Below are positions 34,402-42,396 of a stretch of DNA of 64,000 nucleotides, piece after piece. The position numbers and the translations under genes are program-made. The stretch's first letter is position 1; each line of letters opens with the position of its first letter. Origin of the DNA: Microbacterium sp. p3-SID336 (GTDB lineage Bacteria; Actinomycetota; Actinomycetes; Actinomycetales; Microbacteriaceae); contig NZ_JALXPE010000008.1 of NCBI RefSeq assembly GCF_025143365.1, positions 16,536-80,535 on the forward strand, in the 5' to 3' direction. Below the pieces are notes generated by a model that did not search any database, was not told the DNA's origin, and was given only the letters and a program-made list of their open reading frames with translations.

Positions 34402-34480
34402 CGAGTTGAAGGAGATCTCGCGCCTCGAAGGACTGATCCCACCCACCCGTCCTTCCATCCGTGCGATCTCCTTCAACTCG
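34402..34480. repeat. Palindromic repeat element, copy 2
   Basis: A 79-bp element whose 16-bp arms are perfect inverted repeats, CGAGTTGAAGGAGATC (34402-34417) and GATCTCCTTCAACTCG (34465-34480). An inner perfect pair GAAGGAC (34427-34433) / GTCCTTC (34449-34455) nests inside. It shares most of its sequence with copy 1. Confidence 0.8.
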
Positions 34481-34547
34481 GCGCACGCCCACCGCCGCCC
34501 GCCCCGGCTGACCCCGCGTGCCCCACCCCTGCCCCACCCCGCGCGCG

Positions 34548-36029
34548 TCAGCGCAGTCCGACCGGGCCGAGCACCACGCGGCGGCCCGTGCGGACCCAGT
34601 GCACGCCCTCGGCACGGTGCTCGGCGCGGGTCGCGAAGCGGTATCGGTAGGACACGGCTCGCACCCACCGCGGCGGCTCTCCGTGGAACGGGTCCACCCG
34701 CAGCATGCGCAGGGTCGGGCCATCCGCCTCCAGCAGTCGCACGAGGAACACGGTGAACCAGTCGTCCAGCGAATGCCCGAGCGGCAGGAACCACATCAGC
34801 CAGTCCAGCCGCAGGTGGTACGGAGCGAACTGCCGCGGGATCCTCCGCACGTCGCCCGGCTTGCCGTGGAACTCATACTCGCGCCAGTGCAGCCCCTCCT
34901 CGTCGTCCGACCCCTCCACCACGATCTCGATGCGCTCGCGCGTGACCGTGCCGAAGGCGCCGTAGGCGTTGGCGAGCTGCCAGCGGTGGAAGCTCGCGTT
35001 CATCAGCTGTCGCCGTGCGAAGAGGTTGCGCACGGCCGGCACGCTCAGCACGACGAACAGCACCCCCACGACCGAGGTCACCACGACCCACCACAGCGGC
35101 AGCCCCGACAGCAGCCACGGGGCCGCGGTCTCCGGAACGGCAACGGCAGCCCCCACCCCCGGCAGCCCCACGGCGGAGAACCCGAGCACGATCGTCGCCC
35201 AGTTCAGCCACGCGAAGTTGCCGGTGAGCACGAGCCACAGCTGCGTCGCGATCACGATGCCCGCGGCCACCGTCCCCACGAGCTGCGGCACCGGCCCCGG
35301 CACCCACAGCGACAGCAGCGGCGCGAACAGGAAGAAGGGCACCACGAGCTGCGCGACGTGGTTGCCGATCACCTCCAGCCGGTGGAACCACCGCGGCAGC
35401 AGGTGCGCCTGGCGGCTGAGCGGCCCCGGCATGGGCTGCGTCTCGTGGTGGAAGGTCATGGCCGTGAGGTCGCGCCACTCCCTTCCTCCGCGGATCTTGA
35501 TCATCCCGGCACCGAACTCGAGACGGAACAGCAGCCACCAGAACAGCACGATGACCACGACCGGCGGCGGCTGATCCCGCGAGCCGAGGAACGCCGCCAG
35601 GAACCCGGCTTCGAGCAGCAGCATCTCCCACCCGAAGGAGTAGAAGGTCTGCCCGATGCTCACGACCGACATGTACCCGAGCCACAGCCCCAGGAAGCAC
35701 AGCATCGGGACCCAGGGCGGCCCGAGCTGCGGCACCCCGGCGACGAGCAGGGCCGCGAGCGCGATGCCCGCCCACGACAGCGCGACCAGGCGGCGGTCGG
35801 TGTAGCGGACACGCGTGAACAGCGTGGGGTGCAGCAGGCGTCGCCGCTCCTTCTTCTGCGCGACCCAGTCGAGGAGCGCCGGTGCGGGCAGCAGTCCGTG
35901 CTCGCCCAGCAGCGCCCGGAACTGGTTCAGCGTGGAGACGAACGCGACGAGGTACAGCGCCGCGATGCCCCGCTGCAGGACCTCGCGGGCGAACCCGTAG
36001 TCGACCGCCGCGAACCCGTCCACGCGCAC
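34548..36029 (-). CDS. Lipase maturation factor family membrane protein
   Basis: A 493-residue integral membrane protein with about eight to nine helices. Recognisable family features include YxxSFGWEMLLLEAGFLAAF, FRLEFGAGMIKIRGGREWRDL, HRLEVIGNHVAQL and the C-terminal soluble part with YEFHGKPGDVRRIPRQFAPYHLRLDWLMW (quoted in parts). In vertebrates LMF1 assists lipase folding in the ER; bacterial homologues have no established role. The gene stands alone on the minus strand, with GTG 36029 as start. Confidence 0.85.
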   Translation of the reverse strand: MRVDGFAAVDYGFAREVLQRGIAALYLVAFVSTLNQFRALLGEHGLLPAPALLDWVAQKKERRRLLHPTLFTRVRYTDRRLVALSWAGIALAALLVAGVPQLGPPWVPMLCFLGLWLGYMSVVSIGQTFYSFGWEMLLLEAGFLAAFLGSRDQPPPVVVIVLFWWLLFRLEFGAGMIKIRGGREWRDLTAMTFHHETQPMPGPLSRQAHLLPRWFHRLEVIGNHVAQLVVPFFLFAPLLSLWVPGPVPQLVGTVAAGIVIATQLWLVLTGNFAWLNWATIVLGFSAVGLPGVGAAVAVPETAAPWLLSGLPLWWVVVTSVVGVLFVVLSVPAVRNLFARRQLMNASFHRWQLANAYGAFGTVTRERIEIVVEGSDDEEGLHWREYEFHGKPGDVRRIPRQFAPYHLRLDWLMWFLPLGHSLDDWFTVFLVRLLEADGPTLRMLRVDPFHGEPPRWVRAVSYRYRFATRAEHRAEGVHWVRTGRRVVLGPVGLR

Positions 36030-36241
36030 AGGCTACGCCGCGCCCGCGGATCGGATGAGGGGCTTGCGGAAGTCGTGCCCGCACCGTTCGCACGAGCGCC
36101 TTGAGGGCCGCGGGCCCCCTCACTCACACACCCGCGCACACACCCACGCCGATGCCCCGGTCCGACGGGGGCTGTGTGGGCGGCGCGCCCACCGCTCGCA
36201 CCCGCGCACCAGCGCCGAGATTCGGACCGGGAAGGCGCCGC

Positions 36242-37219
36242 TCAGTTCTGCATCGCGAGCTGCTGGCCCGTGACCAGGGGGTAGGTCACGAGCTCGGTGC
36301 CGTCGAGGTCCTCCGCGTGCATGTCCACCCCGGTGATCTGACTGTTCTCGTAGGTCGTGTAGTAGTAGATGCCCTTGTCGGTGTTGCAGCAGGAGGAGTA
36401 GATCGTGATCTCGTACTTCTCCTCGTCGCCGACCTGCACGCACCCGCGCTGCTGGGCGACGGAGCCGAGGATCTGGAAGAACTGGCTGAGCGACTCCGAC
36501 TCGGAGGTGCCGCACACCGAGTTCATGCGCGTGAACACCGCCTTCACGAACCGGGAGGAGGAGGACAGGTCGCCGGGCAGTCCGATCCCGCCCATTCCGC
36601 GGCTGTACAGGTCGAGCGGCACCTCGGGCGCGAACGTGTTGTCCGGCTGCCGGTTCGACAGATGCGAGTAGTCGTTCAGCCGGAAGCTCTGGATGTCGAA
36701 CGTGGGGTTGTTGGTGAGGACGCCCCACGGGTTGTCGTAGACCTTCAGCCCGTCGCGCACGCTCTCCACCACGATCGAGGCCGTGCGATCGGCGATGATC
36801 CAGTGCAGGGGCGACAGGGGGAACGCCTCACTGAAGGAGATGTCGACCAGGCTCACGGAACGCAACGCGTCCTTCACCTGCGCCACGGTCTCGAACTGGC
36901 CGAGCACCCAGGGGATGAACTCGAACGGCGTGACCTCCGGGCCGCCCGACCCCTCCGGCGGGTAGTACGCGTTGTCCGGGAAGTTGAGCCCCGCCATGCT
37001 CAGGCCCTTCTCGTTGCTCGCGTGGTAGTACAGCGGGTAGCCGTCGGAGACGGTGGCGATGCCGATGATCGCGTGATGGGTCGTGAGCTCCGGCAGTCGT
37101 CGGAACGGGAAGGTGAAGTTCCGCGGTGTCACGGTCACGGTCTCGTGATACGAGAACTCCAGATCCAGGTTGCGGCCGAAGTAGTGATCGGCGGTGGTGA
37201 AGCTCAGTCCTGTGCACAT
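36242..37219 (-). CDS. Choloylglycine hydrolase family enzyme (linear amide C-N hydrolase)
   Basis: A 325-residue Ntn-hydrolase. MCTGLSF places the nucleophile at Cys2 after removal of Met1, and FGRNLDLE holds Arg16 and Asp19, both conserved in bile-salt hydrolases and penicillin V acylases. SNEKGLSMAGLNFP and VLTNNPTFD match the family's Asn-containing motifs. No signal peptide, so the mature enzyme would act in the cytosol. In environmental actinobacteria the natural substrate may be N-acyl amino acids or homoserine lactones rather than bile salts. The ATG at 37219 is fixed by the Cys2 requirement. Confidence 0.87.
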   Translation of the reverse strand: MCTGLSFTTADHYFGRNLDLEFSYHETVTVTPRNFTFPFRRLPELTTHHAIIGIATVSDGYPLYYHASNEKGLSMAGLNFPDNAYYPPEGSGGPEVTPFEFIPWVLGQFETVAQVKDALRSVSLVDISFSEAFPLSPLHWIIADRTASIVVESVRDGLKVYDNPWGVLTNNPTFDIQSFRLNDYSHLSNRQPDNTFAPEVPLDLYSRGMGGIGLPGDLSSSSRFVKAVFTRMNSVCGTSESESLSQFFQILGSVAQQRGCVQVGDEEKYEITIYSSCCNTDKGIYYYTTYENSQITGVDMHAEDLDGTELVTYPLVTGQQLAMQN

Positions 37220-37311
37220 CGTTCCCCGCTCCGTTCCGGACCCGGCGGGTCCACGAGCGGCCATGGTCCCACCGTCGCGCGCGAACCGTAAGGGGGGGTG
37301 ACCGACGACGA

Positions 37312-37342
37312 AGGAGGGCCTCCCCGTGGGGGAGACCCTCCT
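37312..37342 (-). terminator. Hairpin after the glycine-betaine transport operon
   Basis: 14-nt arms (37312-37325 and 37329-37342) around a GTG loop pair with one mismatch: AGGAGGG-C-CTCCCC versus GGGGAG-A-CCCTCCT. It lies 20 bp past the substrate-binding-protein stop. Confidence 0.7.
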
Positions 37343-37361
37343 GTGCATGCCCTGGCGGGCG

Positions 37362-38270
37362 TCAGCTGGTGATGACCCAGTCGAACTGGTCGCCGTACTT
37401 CTCCAGCCACGCGTCGACCGCCGCGGCCTCTTCGCCCTCGCCGTACTCGTTCACCACGAGGTCCTCGAGCGCACCGTACTGCTCGTCGTCGAGCTTGATC
37501 TTCTCGATCAGCTCCGCCGCCTCGGGGAACTCCTCGGCGAAGCCCTTCGTGCCGAGGAAGTGCAGCGCCTCAGCCTCGCCCATCGCGCCCTTCGGGTCCT
37601 CGAGATCCTTGAGGGGGAAGGCGTCGTTGGCCCAGAACGGGCGCCACAGCGTGACGACGATGTCCTCCTGCTTGTCGGTCGCGGTCTTCAGCTCGGTCAG
37701 CATCGCCGCGGTCGAGGACGTGACGAGCTCGTACTCGCCGTCCAGGCCGTACTCCGGCATCATCTTCTGCGTCTGCGCGGTGAGACCCGCGCCCGGCTCG
37801 ATGCCGTAGATCTTGCCGTCGAACGCGGCGCCCTGGCCCACGAGATCCTCGATCGAGGTGAGGTCGGAGTACTCCGGCACCGCGATCGTGAGCTTGGCGT
37901 TGTCGTAGTACGCGCCGAGGTCCTCGATGTCGTCGCCATACTCGTCCATGTATTCGGCGTGGGTGAGCTCGGGCCAGGCCGACGGGTACATGTCGACATC
38001 GCCCTGCGCGAGACCGGTGTAGAGGGGGCCGGCCTCGGTGAGCGTCTTCATCTCGACCGTGTAGCCGATCTTCTCGAGCTGGTCCTGCAGCAAGTAGGCG
38101 GTGCTGAGTCCGTCCGTCCAGGAGGGGAGGAATCCGAGGGTGATGGTGCCCTTGTCCTCGGCACCGTCTCCGCCGCCGCTGGTCCCGCCCGCGCCGTCGC
38201 CGCTGCATCCGGCGAGGGTGAGCGCTGCTGCGGCGCCGAGGGCGGTGAGGGTCAGGATCTTCTTCTTCAT
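37362..38270 (-). CDS. Glycine betaine/proline-type ABC transporter substrate-binding lipoprotein
   Basis: A 302-residue OpuAC-type binding protein. The lipobox ALTLAGC anchors it outside the membrane; the mature part starts after a Gly-rich linker with ITLGFLPSWTDGLSTAYL. YPSAWPELTH and VTLWRPFWANDAFPL carry the tryptophans expected for the aromatic cage that binds a quaternary ammonium. It is last in the operon after the ATPase and permease. Substrate (betaine, proline betaine, carnitine or choline) cannot be separated by eye. Confidence 0.9.
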   Translation of the reverse strand: MKKKILTLTALGAAAALTLAGCSGDGAGGTSGGGDGAEDKGTITLGFLPSWTDGLSTAYLLQDQLEKIGYTVEMKTLTEAGPLYTGLAQGDVDMYPSAWPELTHAEYMDEYGDDIEDLGAYYDNAKLTIAVPEYSDLTSIEDLVGQGAAFDGKIYGIEPGAGLTAQTQKMMPEYGLDGEYELVTSSTAAMLTELKTATDKQEDIVVTLWRPFWANDAFPLKDLEDPKGAMGEAEALHFLGTKGFAEEFPEAAELIEKIKLDDEQYGALEDLVVNEYGEGEEAAAVDAWLEKYGDQFDWVITS

Positions 38271-38373
38271 GTGCTTCTCTCTCTTGCGTTCCGTATGTGA
38301 TTTCAGGGATGCGGACGACGGGATCTCCGGGCAGGCCGGAGCATCCCGCCGCTCCGCGGGAGGGGACGACGGA

Positions 38374-39330
38374 TCAGGCGCGGGTGAGCTCGGCTTCGAC
38401 GGGCGCGGGCTGCGACGGGGCTTCGGCGGCACCGGTGGAGGGCGCGGACGGGTGCTGCCCCGCAGCGCGACGCTTCCGCAGACCGAGCAGCGACGAGCGG
38501 TTCTCGCCCGCGGCCCCGAACGCCGCGGTCACCCGATCGAGGAACACGGCGATCAGCACGACACCGAGGCCCGCCTCGACGCCCTTCGGGATGTTGATGG
38601 TCGAGATGGCCTCGACGACCATCTTCCCGAGGCCGTCGGCACCGGCCATGCCGGCGATGACCGCCATCGACAGGGCGAGCATGATGACCTGGTTGACTCC
38701 GGCCATGATGGTCGGCATCGCGAGCGGCAGCTGGATCCCGCGGAGGATCTGCCCCGGGGTGGCGCCGAACGCGTGCCCGGCCTCCACGGTCTCGGAGTCC
38801 ACACCGCGGATGCCGAGCTCGGTCAGGCGCACGCCCGGAGGCAGCGCGAAGATCACGGTCGCCACGAGGCCGGGCACCACGCCGATGCCGAAGAACACGA
38901 TCGCGGGGATCAGGTACACGAAGGCGGGCATGGTCTGCATGAAGTCCAGCACGGGCTTGAGCACCGCGCGGACCGTGGCATTCCGGGCCGACCAGATGCC
39001 CAGCGGCACCGCGATCAGCACGGCCACCACGGCGGCGACGAGCACGAGCGCGAGCGTCTGCATCGCGGGCACCCACAGGTCCATGGCCACGATCAGCCCG
39101 AACGACAGCACGGTGCCCACGGCGAGCTGCCACGAGCGCACCAGCCATGCGATGAGTGCGGCGATCACGATGATCACGGCGAAGTGCGGCGTGAGCAGCG
39201 CGCGGGTGAGGCCGTCCACCAGGAAGCCCACCACGAACGACACCACGTCGAGCAGGCCGTCGAGGTTGTCCTTGATCCAGTCGACACCCGCGGCGACCCA
39301 GTCGCCCACAGGGATGCGGAACCCGTCCAT
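38374..39330 (-). CDS. Glycine betaine/proline-type ABC transporter permease (ProW/OpuAB-like)
   Basis: A 318-residue permease with about six helices. The conserved EAA-like coupling loop is in EAGHAFGATPGQILRGIQLP, and DFMQTMPAFVYLIPAIVFFG is highly characteristic of ProW. The C-terminus has an extra ~45-residue Pro/Ala-rich cytoplasmic tail. The start overlaps the ATPase stop as TGATG, so the genes are coupled. Confidence 0.92.
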   Translation of the reverse strand: MDGFRIPVGDWVAAGVDWIKDNLDGLLDVVSFVVGFLVDGLTRALLTPHFAVIIVIAALIAWLVRSWQLAVGTVLSFGLIVAMDLWVPAMQTLALVLVAAVVAVLIAVPLGIWSARNATVRAVLKPVLDFMQTMPAFVYLIPAIVFFGIGVVPGLVATVIFALPPGVRLTELGIRGVDSETVEAGHAFGATPGQILRGIQLPLAMPTIMAGVNQVIMLALSMAVIAGMAGADGLGKMVVEAISTINIPKGVEAGLGVVLIAVFLDRVTAAFGAAGENRSSLLGLRKRRAAGQHPSAPSTGAAEAPSQPAPVEAELTRA

Positions 39331-40634
39331 CAGCGCACCTCCTCCGTCTCGGATGCCGTGGGCAGCGGCTCGGCCGTCCACCCGTCGTCGAGCACCGCGT
39401 CGATCTCCGCCTGCGGCATGGGGATCATCGGGAGCAGGATCTCCTCGGTGGCGCCGGGGCCGGGGCCGAGCGCCGCGAGCAGGGTGACCCGGGGGATCAC
39501 GCCCACCAGGCGCCCGTCGCCGTCGGTGACCGCCAGCGGCAGCGGTGACTCCACGGCGGGCACGAAGAGGTTCATCAGCACCTCGTCCTCGCGCACGCTC
39601 TGGGGCACGGGCTTGATGACCGAGTCGAGCCGGGTGACGCCCTGGCGGACGAGCTTCACGGCGTCGCGGTCGGTGACCGCGCCGACCAGCTGACGGTCCT
39701 TGCCGACCACGTAGGTGGCCGACATGTAGGCGTCGCGCATCTGGCGGAGGGCCGTGCGGGGTCCGGCGGTCTCGGCGACGACGGGGCGCGGGCGTTCCAT
39801 GACGTTCGCGGCCGTGAGCACGCGCGCGCGGTCGACGTCCTGCACGAACTGCTCGACGTAGTCGTTCGCCGGGTCCATCAGGATGTCCTCCGGCGTGCCG
39901 ATCTGCACGATGCGGCCGTCCCGCATCACCGCGATCCGGTCGCCGAGGAACATGGCCTCGTTGAGGTCGTGCGTGATGAAGACGATGGTCTTCTGCAGCT
40001 TCTGCTGGAGCTCCAGCAGCTGCTCCTGCATCTCGCGGCGGATCAGCGGGTCGAGCGCGCTGAACGCCTCGTCCATCAGCAGGATGTCGCTGTCGGCGGC
40101 GAGCGCGCGGGCGATGCCGACGCGCTGCTGCATGCCACCGGAGAGCTCGGCCGGGAGCTTGTCGCCCTGGCCCTCGAGGCCGACGAGAGCGAGGATCTCC
40201 TCGGCCTTCGCCAGCCGCTCGGCCTTCGCCACGCCCTTGAGCTCGAGCGGGTAGGCCACGTTGGCGGCGACGGTGCGGTGCGGCAGCAGGGCGAAGTGCT
40301 GGAACACCATCGAGATGCGGTCGCGGCGGATCTCGCGCAGACGCCCGGCCGGGATGCCCGTGATGGCGTCGCCTCCCACGGTCACGGTGCCGTCGGTGAT
40401 CTCGTGCAGGCCGTTGAGCATGCGAATGATGGTGGACTTGCCCGATCCGGACAGGCCCATGATGACGAAGATCTCACCGCGGGTCACGGTGAAGCTGGCG
40501 TCGATGACGGCGGCGGTCCCCGCGTCGGCGACGGCGGCGCGGCTCTCCCCCTCCTTCAGACGGCGGACGGCGGCGTTCGGATTCCTCCCGAACACCTTGT
40601 ACAGATGGCGCGCTTCGAGTGCGATGTCGGACAC
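39330..40634 (-). CDS. Glycine betaine/proline-type ABC transporter ATP-binding protein with CBS domains
   Basis: A 434-residue ProV/OpuAA-like ATPase: Walker A GLSGSGKST, Q-loop MVFQHFALLPHRTV, signature LSGGMQQRVGIARAL, Walker B ILLMDEAFSALDPLIR and FITHDLNEAMFLGDRI. Residues ~280-400 form a tandem CBS module (ATYVVGKDRQLVGAVTDRDA; SPLPLAVTDGDGRLVGVIPR), which in OpuA senses ionic strength or c-di-AMP. GTG 40634 starts the operon, implying osmoregulated compatible-solute uptake. Confidence 0.93.
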   Translation of the reverse strand: MSDIALEARHLYKVFGRNPNAAVRRLKEGESRAAVADAGTAAVIDASFTVTRGEIFVIMGLSGSGKSTIIRMLNGLHEITDGTVTVGGDAITGIPAGRLREIRRDRISMVFQHFALLPHRTVAANVAYPLELKGVAKAERLAKAEEILALVGLEGQGDKLPAELSGGMQQRVGIARALAADSDILLMDEAFSALDPLIRREMQEQLLELQQKLQKTIVFITHDLNEAMFLGDRIAVMRDGRIVQIGTPEDILMDPANDYVEQFVQDVDRARVLTAANVMERPRPVVAETAGPRTALRQMRDAYMSATYVVGKDRQLVGAVTDRDAVKLVRQGVTRLDSVIKPVPQSVREDEVLMNLFVPAVESPLPLAVTDGDGRLVGVIPRVTLLAALGPGPGATEEILLPMIPMPQAEIDAVLDDGWTAEPLPTASETEEVR

Positions 40635-40965
40635 GTTTCCCCTGCGGCTCGGCCTCGGGTGGCTGAGCCTGCTTCGGTCACGCCCGGGTGATCCTCACGA
40701 GGCCGTTCGACATCATCGCTGTGGCGGCGCAGGCGGTGGATTTCGGATCCGCCGCAGAGAGGACCAACCGTACGCCCACGCCTCTTCGCAGCACAGCTCA
40801 TCGAAAGAAGGACGCGGTCGCGGACTGGTCTTCGGGCCGTCAGGCCCGCATTCCAACGTAACGAAATGGCCGGTCAGGGGCAAATCCCGCGGCTTCGACG
40901 CTCCCGGGTTTCCGCGGCTGACCGGGGGATAGTACGCCCGTCTAGCAATCCCGGCGGCAGGTGAT
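40635..40965. other. Leader region of the glycine-betaine operon
   Basis: About 330 bp between two minus-strand genes. It must contain the operon promoter. A small perfect hairpin (CGGGCC 40833-40838 / GGCCCG 40843-40848) and an AT-richer patch (TTCCAACGTAACGAAATGG, ~40851-40869) are visible; I cannot assign a promoter with confidence and see no gene. Confidence 0.4.
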
Positions 40966-42306
40966 TCACGGTCGCCGGACGCTGCGGGTCACGGTGAACT
41001 TGGGGGTGCGGCGCAGCTGCTCCGTGCGCCCGATCAGTCGCGTCAGCTCCGGCCGGTAGCCGAGGCTCGAGTTGTACACCGCGAGGAGCTCTCCCCCCGG
41101 CCGGAGCAGGCGCGCCGCGGCTTCGAACAGCCTGGTCGCCGCCCCCGTGTGCACGCTGCTGCCGAGGTGGAACGGCGGGTTGAGCAGCACCGTGTCGAAC
41201 GAGCCGTCGGGCAGCGCCGAACCCGCGTCGTCGTGCGTGACCGCGACCCGGTCGGCCACGCCGTTGGCGTCGACGGTCGCCCGCGCGGAGGCCACGGCCG
41301 CGGCCGAGCGGTCCGTCGCCGTGACTGCGTCGCCGGGGTGCGCGAGGGCCCACGTCACCGCGAGCGCGCCCGTGCCGCAGCCGAGGTCGAGCACGCGGCG
41401 GCCCTCGCCGTTCACAACTCCGGAAGAATCCGCGTTCTCGGGCCGATATGGGCTCGAATCGGCTCGAACGCGCCCGTTTCTCCGGAGTTGTGAACCGTCG
41501 ACGGCGAGCACGTCCCGCAGCACGCGGGTGCCGATGTCGAGCCGGGCGCCGGCGAACGCCCCGCCGTGCGCCACCAGGGTCAGCCCGTCGTGCTGCTCCC
41601 GCACCGGGAAGGGCGGCGCCACGGGCACGGGCAGCGGCGAGGACGCCACGACGAGCCGGGACTTGCGCTCGGCCCGCTGCGGCTGCACGTGCGCGAACCG
41701 ACGCGCCAGCACCTCGTTCTGCGCCAGGGTCATGTGCTTCACACGACCTCCGGCGACCAGCACCACGTCGGGCGCCGCCCAGCGCGCGACGGCATCGGCG
41801 ATCTCCTCCAGCTCGGCGAGCGCCTTCGGCAGCTGCAGCAGCACGAGCCGCGCGCCCCGCAGCAGCGCCTCGTCGAGCTCGTGGGGGACGAACGGGAGGT
41901 CGGTCGCCTCGGGTGCGCCGTGGGCACCCCGGAGCCGGTGTGCCGCGCCGTCGTCTTCGCCGCGGCCCGGCTCGGGTGCGGCGGAGGCACCACGGAGCGG
42001 GCGTGCGGCGCCATCGCCTTCGCCTTCGCCGGGGGTGGAGACGAGCCCGAGCTCCTGCGCGTTGCGGGCGAGCGCGCGGCGGCCGGTCGCGAGGTCCTGG
42101 TGCACGCGGATGCCGCGGAGTCCTGCGTGCACGAGGGCGAGGGTGATCGCGCCGTACTCGTCCCCGATCACCGCGATGTCGGAGCCGTCGACCCCGGAGT
42201 CCCGCGCGCGCCCGACCAGGAGCAGGTCGGTGGCGTCGTACGCCTGGAGGTTCTCCGCCTCCACGTCCGGCCAGCGGCGCAGGCGACTGTAGGGGAACTC
42301 CGGCAC
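40966..42306 (-). CDS. RsmC/RlmG-type class I SAM-dependent methyltransferase
   Basis: A 446-residue two-domain rRNA-type methyltransferase. The N-terminal degenerate Rossmann domain is followed by the active domain with RVLDLGCGTGALAV (SAM motif I) and VLLNPPFHLG, the NPPF of guanine-N2 methyltransferases. Two insertions interrupt it: a 21-residue duplicated segment (DGAAxxLRGAxxAPE) near residues 92-133, and a segment encoded by an 86-bp palindromic element just before motif I. GTG 42306 gives VPEFPYSRLRRW, a usual start for this family. Target base is unknown. Confidence 0.85.
   Translation of the reverse strand: MPEFPYSRLRRWPDVEAENLQAYDATDLLLVGRARDSGVDGSDIAVIGDEYGAITLALVHAGLRGIRVHQDLATGRRALARNAQELGLVSTPGEGEGDGAARPLRGASAAPEPGRGEDDGAAHRLRGAHGAPEATDLPFVPHELDEALLRGARLVLLQLPKALAELEEIADAVARWAAPDVVLVAGGRVKHMTLAQNEVLARRFAHVQPQRAERKSRLVVASSPLPVPVAPPFPVREQHDGLTLVAHGGAFAGARLDIGTRVLRDVLAVDGSQLRRNGRVRADSSPYRPENADSSGVVNGEGRRVLDLGCGTGALAVTWALAHPGDAVTATDRSAAAVASARATVDANGVADRVAVTHDDAGSALPDGSFDTVLLNPPFHLGSSVHTGAATRLFEAAARLLRPGGELLAVYNSSLGYRPELTRLIGRTEQLRRTPKFTVTRSVRRP
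41410..41495. repeat. 86-bp palindromic element inside the methyltransferase gene
   Basis: Perfect 15-bp terminal inverted repeats GTTCACAACTCCGGA (41410-41424) and TCCGGAGTTGTGAAC (41481-41495). The interior is imperfectly self-complementary (AGAATCCGCGTTC against GAACGCG...TTTCT). It is read through in frame, encoding ~28 residues between the two domains. Confidence 0.85.
41908..42033 (-). repeat. 63-bp tandem duplication in the methyltransferase gene
   Basis: Copies at 41908-41970 and 41971-42033 start with CTCGGGTGCG and have diverged. Their 63-bp period equals 21 codons, so the duplication is in frame and produces a charged low-complexity linker. Confidence 0.65.
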
Positions 42307-42360
42307 CAGCCCACTGTACGCGGGGGCCGTGAGGATTTCGCATGTGTCGCCTTCACAGTA

Positions 42361-42396
42361 TTCACAACTTCGTGAAGCGGGCGTACGCTCGCGCAC
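42361..42396 (+). promoter_or_regulatory. Promoter/operator of the MarR-linked ABC operon; probably leaderless
   Basis: TTCACA (42361-42366) and TACGCT (42384-42389) are 17 bp apart, and only 7 bases separate the -10 from the ATG at 42397. No ribosome-binding site precedes that ATG. The near-palindrome TTCACAACTTCGTGAA (42361-42376) overlaps the -35, a sensible operator for the MarR/GbsR-like protein at the end of the operon. Confidence 0.6.

Larger units (their letters stand above)
34199..34547. other. Repeat-filled intergenic spacer
   Basis: About 350 bp with no credible gene. It begins with a tandem of CTGACCCCGTCCGA-like units (from ~34196), then carries the two palindromic elements, then GC-rich sequence up to the stop of the opposing lipase-maturation-factor gene. 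Short open frames here lie within the palindromes and look like chance. Confidence 0.7.

Noticed and set aside
34265..34480. Reading the nested palindromes as a CRISPR array
   Set aside because: Only two units, both self-complementary over most of their length, with no uniform spacers and no cas genes nearby.
36030..36241. Small Cys/His-containing open frames in the spacer before the choloylglycine hydrolase family gene
   Set aside because: No ribosome-binding site or recognisable zinc motif, and the His runs arise from CAC repeats in a CA-rich stretch.
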